Positions 1 to 5,386 of a DNA stretch of 7,441 nucleotides are shown here, one piece after another; the first letter of the stretch is position 1, and the number at the start of each line of letters is the position of its first letter. Source of the DNA: JAYWAM01 sp043782425 (GTDB lineage Bacteria; Pseudomonadota; Gammaproteobacteria; Burkholderiales; Usitatibacteraceae); assembly GCA_043782425.1 (NCBI GenBank), contig JAYWAM010000026.1, positions 1-7,441 on the forward strand, read 5' to 3'. The notes beneath the pieces were generated by a model, which was not told the DNA's origin, did no database searches, and saw nothing but the letters and a program-made list of their open reading frames with translations. The translations under genes and the position numbers were made by a program.

Positions 1-33
1 CGCTTGCGCACCATTACGAATGGTGCGCAAGCG
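1..33. repeat. Perfect 15-bp inverted repeat (palindromic intergenic repeat, probably cut by window edge)
   Basis: Bases 1-15 are the exact reverse complement of bases 19-33, with a 3-base loop (acg). The right half contains the 16-base core GGTGCGCAAGCGCACC (22-37), itself a hairpin of 7-bp arms around AA, followed by CTAC. Because the right half continues past base 33 as CACCCTAC while the left half runs into the window edge, the element probably extends further left. Short GC-rich palindromes of this type are common dispersed intergenic repeats in proteobacteria. The family name is not known to me. Confidence 0.75.
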
Positions 34-52
34 CACCCTACGGCACTGTGCC

Positions 53-140
53 AAAAAAGCATTCTCGCGCCAAGACGCAAAGACGCAAAGTTTTAAACCC
101 ATCCTTTGCTTTTCTTGGCGTCTTTGCGCCTTTGCGCGAG
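53..140 (-). terminator. Long imperfect inverted repeat with T6 tract; possible terminator for the minus-strand operon
   Basis: Bases 64-90 and 114-140 form an inverted repeat matching at 24 of 27 positions with a 23-base loop, built from short iterations of the type AAGACGCAAAGACGCAAAG. Read on the minus strand, downstream of the ABC exporter stop at 226, the stem is followed after five bases by TTTTTT (complement of 53-58), which is the layout of an intrinsic terminator. The same arm sequence type (CTTTGCGTCTTTGCG...) occurs as a dispersed repeat in many bacterial genomes, so this may be primarily a repeat that has been recruited as a terminator. The stem is long and imperfect, which lowers confidence in the terminator role. 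Confidence 0.4.
64..140. repeat. Dispersed-type inverted repeat of GACGCAAA units
   Basis: The arms are 64-90 and 114-140, with three mismatches in 27 pairs. Each arm is internally repetitive, with GACGCAAA-like units 9 bp apart. Open frames crossing it on both strands translate into Leu/Arg/Cys/Phe-rich peptides without domain character, so it is not coding. Its symmetry and internal iteration fit a short palindromic intergenic repeat without a transposase. Confidence 0.65.
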
Positions 141-167
141 TCGCTTTCTCTTTCTCGTATCATTCCG

Positions 168-183
168 GGTGCGCAAGCGCACC
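168..183. repeat. Second copy of the 16-base palindrome GGTGCGCAAGCGCACC
   Basis: This is identical over 16 bases to 22-37 and followed by TAC as in the first copy, so the two copies appear to be in direct orientation and bracket the inverted repeat at 64-140. It is a hairpin of 7-bp arms with an AA loop. No T tract follows it on either strand, so it is not a convincing terminator by itself. Confidence 0.7.
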
Positions 184-225
184 TACTGGATCGCCGATGG
201 AAAGTGGGTATTTTGGAACACCAGC

Positions 226-2025
226 TCAATCATCCCTCAAGCCAAACTGCAACGCCGCCAGCCTGGCATACAAGCCCTCCCCGCGCACCAGTTCCTGATG
301 CGTGCCGCCGGCGACGATGCGGCCCTGTTCCATGACCACAATACGATCAGCCGACTTCACCGTGGCGAGCCGGTGGGCGATGATGATGGTGGTGCGGCCT
401 TTCATCAACTCTTCCATCGCGAGCTGCACCATTTTTTCGCTCTCGGCATCGAGCGCGCTGGTAGCTTCGTCGAGCAGCAGCACCGAGCGATCAGCCAGGA
501 AAGCCCTGGCAATGGCGATGCGCTGGCGCTGGCCGCCGGACAAACGCACGCCGCGCTCGCCCAGATAGGTATTGAAACCCTCGGGCATGGCCTCGATGAA
601 ATCCAGTGCGTAAGCATGGCGGCAGGCTGCACGCACTTCAGTTTCACTGGCATCGGCGCGCCCGTAACGCACGTTCTCCCACACATCGGCGGCGAAAATT
701 ACCGGGTCCTGCGAGACCAGAGCGATACGCGCGCGCACCTCGGCGGGATCGGCGCTCTTGATGTTCACGCCATCGAGCATAACGCAGCCCGCGTGTGGAT
801 CATAAAAGCGCAGCAGCAACTGAAACACCGTGGTCTTGCCTGCGCCGCTGGGACCAACCAGCGCCACCACTTCACCGGGATTCACTTGCAGCGAAAAGTT
901 TTCCAGCGCCGGGGTATCGGGACGCGAGGGGTAATTGAAGCTGGCGTTTTCGAGGCTCACGCTGCCGAGCACCACACCAGCAGTCGGCACGGGTAGCGCG
1001 AGGGGATTGGCTGGGGCCTGAATATCGGACTGTGTGGAAAGCAATTCCATCAGCCGCTCCGATGCGCCTGCCGCGCGCTGCAATTCTGCATAGACTTCGG
1101 TGACGGCGTTAAGACCATTGGCCACCAGCACCGCGTAGAACACGAATGCCGATAAATTGCCCGCCGAGAGCCGCCCCGCGATAACATCCTGCCCGCCCAC
1201 CCATAGGATGACACCGATGGCGCCAAATGCCAGCACAATGACTGCCGCGACCAGCATAGCGCCGTAACGCGCACGCCCGATGCCGGCATGAAACACCTGC
1301 TCGACGCGATCGCCGAAACGCTTGCGGTCATGCGCTTCATGGACATAGGCCTGCACGGTGCGGATTTCGTGCAGCGCTTCGTCGATGAACGATGAGGTAT
1401 CGGCGATGCGATCCTGCATGGCGCGCGCCAGCTTGCGCACGCGCCTGCCAAGCACCAGGATAGGAATCAGCACGAAGGGAATGCCGAGCACCACCAGCAA
1501 GGAAAGCTTGGAGCTGGTGACCAGCAACATCACCATGCCGCCCGCGAGCAACACCAGATTACGCAGCGCGTAGGAAAACGCGCCGCCCACCACCACCTCA
1601 ATAGCCTGGGTGTCGTTGGTGAGGCGCGAGATCACCTCGCCGGTGCGCGTCACCTCAAAAAATCCCGGTGAGAGTTTTAGAATATGGTCGAACACCGCAC
1701 GGCGGATGTCAGCGGTGAAGCGTTCCGCCACCCACGAAATCAGGTAATAACGCGAAAACGTGGCGATGCCAAGCACCACAATCATGGCAATGAGAGTGAA
1801 CAGCGTGCGGTCCAGCGTGGCGGCGTTGCCCGCAGTGAAGCCTTCGTCGATAACGTGCTTGAGACCCTGGCCTATCATCAGCACGGTTCCCGCTGCCACT
1901 AACAACGCGAACATGGCACCGGCAAAGCGTGCTTTGTAAGGAAGCAAAAAGCGCAGCAACACCACCAGCTTGCGCATATCGCGCGAACCGGGGCGCTGCT
2001 CGGTGATACCTGGGGCAGTTGCCAT
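226..2025 (-). CDS. ABC exporter half-transporter (MsbA-related, fused permease and ATPase)
   Basis: A 599-residue half-transporter expected to work as an inner-membrane homodimer that uses ATP to export or flip a lipid or other amphipathic substrate. The N-terminal half has about six membrane helices (roughly 34-53, 77-98, 147-168, 173-193, 256-279, 290-308). The nucleotide-binding domain is complete: A-loop Tyr365, Walker A GPSGAGKTT (391-399), Q-loop Gln439, signature LSGGQ (495-499), Walker B VLLLDE (515-520) with catalytic Glu520, D-loop SALD (523-526) and switch His551. Length is normal for the type. It resembles the MsbA-related group of proteobacterial exporters more than a named transporter, so the substrate is unknown. 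It lies 59 bp downstream of the AsmA-chimera gene on the same strand, with no clear terminator between, so co-transcription is likely. No good ribosome binding site precedes ATG 2025; an internal ATG at 1977 (Met17) is an alternative start. Confidence 0.95.
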   Translation of the reverse strand: MATAPGITEQRPGSRDMRKLVVLLRFLLPYKARFAGAMFALLVAAGTVLMIGQGLKHVIDEGFTAGNAATLDRTLFTLIAMIVVLGIATFSRYYLISWVAERFTADIRRAVFDHILKLSPGFFEVTRTGEVISRLTNDTQAIEVVVGGAFSYALRNLVLLAGGMVMLLVTSSKLSLLVVLGIPFVLIPILVLGRRVRKLARAMQDRIADTSSFIDEALHEIRTVQAYVHEAHDRKRFGDRVEQVFHAGIGRARYGAMLVAAVIVLAFGAIGVILWVGGQDVIAGRLSAGNLSAFVFYAVLVANGLNAVTEVYAELQRAAGASERLMELLSTQSDIQAPANPLALPVPTAGVVLGSVSLENASFNYPSRPDTPALENFSLQVNPGEVVALVGPSGAGKTTVFQLLLRFYDPHAGCVMLDGVNIKSADPAEVRARIALVSQDPVIFAADVWENVRYGRADASETEVRAACRHAYALDFIEAMPEGFNTYLGERGVRLSGGQRQRIAIARAFLADRSVLLLDEATSALDAESEKMVQLAMEELMKGRTTIIIAHRLATVKSADRIVVMEQGRIVAGGTHQELVRGEGLYARLAALQFGLRDD

Positions 2026-2084
2026 AGCGGATTTTAACGCGGGGGAAGCTTTTGCGAACCTGCGCGCAAAACTAATCGCTGCGT

Positions 2085-5000
2085 CTAATTACCGCGCCTG
2101 AGCTGCGGCTTGGCGACGCTGCCGGAAAGCGTGAAGGCGCCACGATCCTGCGCCACGCTGGAACGGATTTCTGCGCCGATGCGCCCACTCAAGGACTCGT
2201 TGGCGAGCAGCGTAATGTCGCCGTTCGCCAATAGCACGCCACCGGACATTTTCAACTTGCTGTAGCGGATTTCCCCGTTATCAACTTGCAGCAGCCCGAC
2301 AAGTTCGGTGAACTTGGTCGCGCCGCCGCGTCCGGCGCTTTCGGGTGAGCGCATGGCCTGCACCAGATCGATGTTGCTCACCGAGCCATCCTTGATGGTG
2401 AAATTGCCCTGGATCTGCGGTGTTTTAAGCAATGCACCAACGCTTGGCGCGCTGGCGGCGATGGAGAAAGCGCCTTCCATGCGTCCGTTAATCTGGATAT
2501 CACGGGTGTAAAGCTCGAATAGCTTGGCAAGGCTGATCTGCTTGACTGTCGTTTCCACAGAAACATTGATGGCGTTTTTCCAGTCGGCGCGCAGCGTGCC
2601 GCTGACTTTGCCGCTGAGTGTATCGAGTCCAAACTCCGGCACTACAATCTCCTGATTTGCCATTGACAGCGTGCCCTTGGCTTTCACATCCTCAATCGTA
2701 TATGCCGGACCTATCGGCATCGTCATGGAACGCGCTTCGTATTCAAGCTGCCAGTTTTCGCCGTCGGGTTTTGCATTCAAGCGCCATTTGCCATCGTTGG
2801 ATTTAATGGCGGCGCGCTTGAGGGCGCCCTTGTCAAATTGCAGGTCAGCATCAAAAGCTTCGAGATTTACATTTTTTATCTCAAGCTTGAGATCGCGCAA
2901 CACAATACGGTCCACACGCACGTTGGCGGGGCGTCCTTCAAGCTTGCCCCACTGTCCAACCCGCGCCAGCGCCTCGGGCGTGATGGTCACGCCGCGCAGA
3001 TCCAGGATTTCAATCAACAGACGATCATCAAACAAAGTGGCCAGATCAAGATCAATCTCACCCGAGGTGGCCCTGGCATCGAGCAACTTGCCGACGGACA
3101 CCCCATCGACCTTGAGACGCGGCCTGGGAAACAATGCGACACGTACACCGCTGACGCTGACTTCATCGTGCATCCAGGCGGAAAGTCCTTTCGCTATTTT
3201 GCTCGATAAGCCGCCGAGTGGAATCACTTGAATGAGCACCAGTCCGATGGCAAGCCCGAGCACAATGATAAAGATGGACCAGCGCAGCCAGTAAGTCGGG
3301 CTGCGTGGTTTTTTGCGTTTTTTGCGCGGCTTGGAATCTTCGACTGCCGCTTGCGCCGCAGCCTCCTGGCGGTTGCGTTCGGCCTGCTCCTCCAGGCGTT
3401 TCAGGCGCTCAACCTGCTCCTGCCGGTCGCGTTCTTCTGCCTCGTCCTGCTCGCGCGATTTGGCTTCCGCCCTGACGCGCGCCCTGCGCTCTACCTCCAG
3501 CTTGCCTTCGGCCTCGGCGGCGATCTTGTTTCTTTCTTCAGCGTGTTCGGAGGCAACCTTTACCGCTATGGCGCGCGCCTTGGATTCGAGTTCGGCTTTT
3601 TTCTCGGCCTCGACGCGTCCGCGGCGTTCCAATTCGAGCTTCACCAATGACTCGGATTCCTGCCGCTGGCGCTCCTCAATTTCGTGTTTGATACGCGCCT
3701 CAGCCTCGTATTTCGCGTGCTGCTCGGCTGCCAGGCGTGCCTGCATTTGCGCGTCGGCGCGTGCGCGCTCTTCCGCTTCTTCTCTGGCGCGCGCATCGAG
3801 ACGCAGGCGGTTGCGCGCCTCGGTTTCTTTGCGCTCCAGCGCCTCATTCTCGGCGCGCACGCGCGCTTCAGCTTCGACTTTCAGTTGCCGCTCAAGCACT
3901 GCACGTTCCTGCGCGTCTTTCTCGGCGCGCTTTTTCGCTTCTTCAGCTTCGACTTTCAGGCGCTGTTCGAGCACTGCGCGTTCCTGCGCGTCTTTCTCGG
4001 CACGTTTTTTTGCCTCTAACGAAGCAGCTTGCAAAGACTCGGTTTCGGCTTTGATACGTTGCTCCATCTCGGCACGCAAGCGCACTTCCTGCTCGGCGAG
4101 CATGCGCGCGGTATCTTCCTCGGCCTTTTGTCTGGCGCTCGCCTCCAATTGCGCTAACGCGGCGTTTTCTTCGCCAAAGCGTTTTTCCAGTTGCAGGCGC
4201 GCCTCTTCCTTGGCCTCGGCAAACACCGCTTCTTCGAGCTCGCCGCGTGCATTTTCGCCAATTTCTACGCGTAGTTTTTCTTCAATTTCCTGGCGAATTT
4301 TCGCCTCGATTTCCACTTTGAGCTGGTCACGCAACTCCTGCTGCGCACGCGCCGCTTCTTCCGCCTGGCGCTTGGCCGCAGCTTCGGCCTGCATGCGCGC
4401 TTGGGCGAGCATCTTCGCTTCGGCCTCTGCCATAGCGCGTGCTTCAGCTAATGCCTTGGCTTCGGCTTCGGCCTTGATACGCAACGCCACCAGGACCTTC
4501 GATTCCTCCTCCTCCCGCCTTAATTGTTCCTGCGTCAGGCGCGCGTGGGTAATACTCAACGCTTCCTTGCGCTTTTTCTCCTCAGCAAGTTTCGCCTCCA
4601 CGTCTTTGCGCGCGCGCTCGGAAGCTTCCTGCACGCGTTTGGCTTCCTCCATGGCACGCATCTCTGCCTGCGCCTTGGTCTTAGCCTCAACATCAAGACG
4701 CGCACGAATCTGCGCCTCGCGTTCCGCGCGGGCGCGCGCATCGAATTGCGCCTTTTCGCGGCCCAACTGCTCTGCCTGCGCTCTCTCGCGCGCGGCGGTC
4801 AGTTCTGCCGCGTCGTCATATTTTGCAGAGGCGGGGGCTGCGGCAGACGCCGCCGCTTTTTTTGCCGCCGCCAGTTTTCCCGGCGCGGTGAAATCAAAGT
4901 CGTCATCGAAACCAGTAGGCGGATCGGAGCGTGTCTCGAACACCCGGATGTAGCCTTCTTTGACCAACTGGGCGAGAAACTTTTCCAGTGAAGAAAGCGG

Positions 5001-5150
5001 AAATTCGGCCTTCCTCTCCAGATCGTCAAGATTTGACTTGCCATCGACGGTCTTGAGCACCTTCATTAGTTCGCGCGAAACCGACGCGCTTTTCTGGTTG
5101 ACTTGCGTCACACCTTTGGCGGTCTTGGTAAATATTGTTTTTGGATTCAT
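2085..5150 (-). CDS. AsmA-family protein with winged-helix-like head and giant cytoplasmic coiled coil
   Basis: A 1021-residue inner-membrane protein. Residues 1-75 look like a winged helix-turn-helix (SRELMKVLKTVDGKSNLDDL, then a second helix and a GYIRV turn). An acidic linker (about 76-90) leads to an Ala/Lys stretch, then about 112-606 is nearly unbroken Ala/Glu/Arg/Lys/Gln-rich coiled coil. A basic patch KPRKKRKKPR (607-616) precedes one membrane helix (about 621-643), which by the positive-inside rule leaves the coil in the cytoplasm. Residues about 650-1021 form a periplasmic AsmA-like region: a SVSGVRVALFPRPRLKVDGV block at 665-684, and GNFTIKDGSVSNIDL at 915-929, typical of AsmA C-terminal domains. 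AsmA-family proteins are linked to phospholipid transport and outer-membrane homeostasis. The start is supported by AGGGGG (complement of 5156-5161) five bases before ATG. Residues 378-402 and 403-427 are a tandem repeat. The domain calls are confident; the role of the chimera is unknown. Confidence 0.9.
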   Translation of the reverse strand: MNPKTIFTKTAKGVTQVNQKSASVSRELMKVLKTVDGKSNLDDLERKAEFPLSSLEKFLAQLVKEGYIRVFETRSDPPTGFDDDFDFTAPGKLAAAKKAAASAAAPASAKYDDAAELTAARERAQAEQLGREKAQFDARARAEREAQIRARLDVEAKTKAQAEMRAMEEAKRVQEASERARKDVEAKLAEEKKRKEALSITHARLTQEQLRREEEESKVLVALRIKAEAEAKALAEARAMAEAEAKMLAQARMQAEAAAKRQAEEAARAQQELRDQLKVEIEAKIRQEIEEKLRVEIGENARGELEEAVFAEAKEEARLQLEKRFGEENAALAQLEASARQKAEEDTARMLAEQEVRLRAEMEQRIKAETESLQAASLEAKKRAEKDAQERAVLEQRLKVEAEEAKKRAEKDAQERAVLERQLKVEAEARVRAENEALERKETEARNRLRLDARAREEAEERARADAQMQARLAAEQHAKYEAEARIKHEIEERQRQESESLVKLELERRGRVEAEKKAELESKARAIAVKVASEHAEERNKIAAEAEGKLEVERRARVRAEAKSREQDEAEERDRQEQVERLKRLEEQAERNRQEAAAQAAVEDSKPRKKRKKPRSPTYWLRWSIFIIVLGLAIGLVLIQVIPLGGLSSKIAKGLSAWMHDEVSVSGVRVALFPRPRLKVDGVSVGKLLDARATSGEIDLDLATLFDDRLLIEILDLRGVTITPEALARVGQWGKLEGRPANVRVDRIVLRDLKLEIKNVNLEAFDADLQFDKGALKRAAIKSNDGKWRLNAKPDGENWQLEYEARSMTMPIGPAYTIEDVKAKGTLSMANQEIVVPEFGLDTLSGKVSGTLRADWKNAINVSVETTVKQISLAKLFELYTRDIQINGRMEGAFSIAASAPSVGALLKTPQIQGNFTIKDGSVSNIDLVQAMRSPESAGRGGATKFTELVGLLQVDNGEIRYSKLKMSGGVLLANGDITLLANESLSGRIGAEIRSSVAQDRGAFTLSGSVAKPQLRRGN
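3870..4019 (-). repeat. In-frame 75-bp tandem duplication inside the coiled coil
   Basis: Bases 3945-4019 and 3870-3944 match at 63 of 75 positions by hand alignment. They encode 25-residue units 378-402 and 403-427 of the AsmA chimera, both containing AKKRAEKDAQERAVLE. The unit length keeps frame, though 25 is not a multiple of seven, so heptad register shifts by four residues across the junction. Confidence 0.85.
4816..4863 (-). other. Candidate -1 frameshift site: A7 slippery heptamer, short stem-loop, early stop
   Basis: On the coding strand, codons 96-98 of the AsmA chimera read GCA AAA AAA, giving the in-phase heptamer A AAA AAA (complement of 4857-4863). Three bases further on, GCGGC GTCT GCCGC can form a 5-bp GC stem with a 4-base loop. 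A -1 slip would add 13 residues and stop at TGA (complement of 4816-4818), giving a product of about 111 residues containing only the winged-helix-like head and acidic linker. No upstream Shine-Dalgarno-like stimulator is evident, and Ala-Lys-Lys codons make such runs by chance, so this is a candidate only. Confidence 0.25.
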
Positions 5151-5155
5151 TCCAG

Positions 5156-5161
5156 CCCCCT
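5156..5161 (-). promoter_or_regulatory. Ribosome binding site of the AsmA-chimera gene
   Basis: The minus strand reads AGGGGG five bases before the ATG at 5150-5148. It is a purine-rich Shine-Dalgarno variant at suitable spacing and supports this start. Confidence 0.5.
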
Positions 5162-5294
5162 GTCTTGCGGTGAATGGCTATTGGCGCATCGGACAAGCGT
5201 GCAACCATCAGATGACGTATGCGGCAGGAGCCTCAGAAAGTGTGCCCTGCATCAGCGCACTGCGTAATCATCGCACGATTTCAGTGTTTCTTCT

Positions 5295-5315
5295 ACGACA
5301 GGCGAACGACAGGCG
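5295..5315. repeat. Tandem direct repeat ACGACAGGCG, 11-bp period
   Basis: ACGACAGGCG occurs at 5295-5304 and again at 5306-5315, separated by one A. The 11-bp period is close to one helical turn, so a protein could contact both copies on the same face. It lies between the divergent genes, about 70-90 bp before the plus-strand ATG. An operator role is inference. Confidence 0.6.
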
Positions 5316-5375
5316 CGCGAATTCCGTCAACGCCCACTTAAGATCAGCCGTTGCTGAGAACGTGGAACCCCCATG

Positions 5376-5380
5376 AAAGG
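5376..5380 (+). promoter_or_regulatory. Ribosome binding site deciding the start of the FecR/DUF6600 gene
   Basis: AAAGG (5376-5380) lies six bases before ATG 5387. Starting there puts a classical signal peptide at the very N-terminus, whereas the upstream in-frame TTG at 5351 would add 12 charged or polar residues in front of it and has no clear binding site. Confidence 0.6.
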
Positions 5381-5386
5381 CACGCC

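Larger units (their letters stand above)
5151..5386. promoter_or_regulatory. Divergent intergenic region between the AsmA chimera and FecR/DUF6600 genes
   Basis: The 236 bases between the two divergent start codons must hold the promoters for both directions. I see no strong sigma-70 promoter. The best minus-strand guess is TTGCAC (complement of 5199-5204) with an AATAGC-like -10 (complement of 5177-5182) after 16 bases. On the plus strand, TAAGAT (5339-5344) resembles a -10 box but has no matching -35. A 10-bp direct repeat lies at 5295-5315. No gene is apparent in this space. Confidence 0.45.

Noticed and set aside
38..229. A 63-residue minus-strand open frame across the left intergenic repeats
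   Set aside because: It consists almost wholly of repeat DNA; the translation is Arg/Lys/Cys-rich and carries no family signal.
106..996. A 296-residue plus-strand open frame
   Set aside because: It starts inside a palindromic repeat and runs antisense to the ABC ATPase domain, whose motifs are intact. The translation is His/Ala-rich and featureless.
2050..2071. Hairpin TTTTGCG / CGCAAAA between the two minus-strand genes
   Set aside because: The stem is only 7 bp and half A/T, and no T tract follows on the minus strand, so it is unlikely to stop transcription before the exporter gene.
3309..3323. Two T6 runs in the basic patch, considered as slippage sites
   Set aside because: They encode the Lys-Lys pairs of the basic patch before the membrane helix. 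The runs are short and no recoding product of interest results.
3313..4953. A 546-residue open frame on the plus strand opposite the coiled coil
   Set aside because: It is the mirror of Ala/Glu/Arg/Lys codons and gives a Ser/Ala/Arg/Cys-rich low-complexity peptide with no domain, while the minus-strand frame has clear domains at both ends.
5351..5386. TTG at 5351 as an upstream start for the FecR/DUF6600 gene
   Set aside because: It would place 12 non-hydrophobic residues before the signal peptide. ATG 5387 has AAAGG at good spacing.
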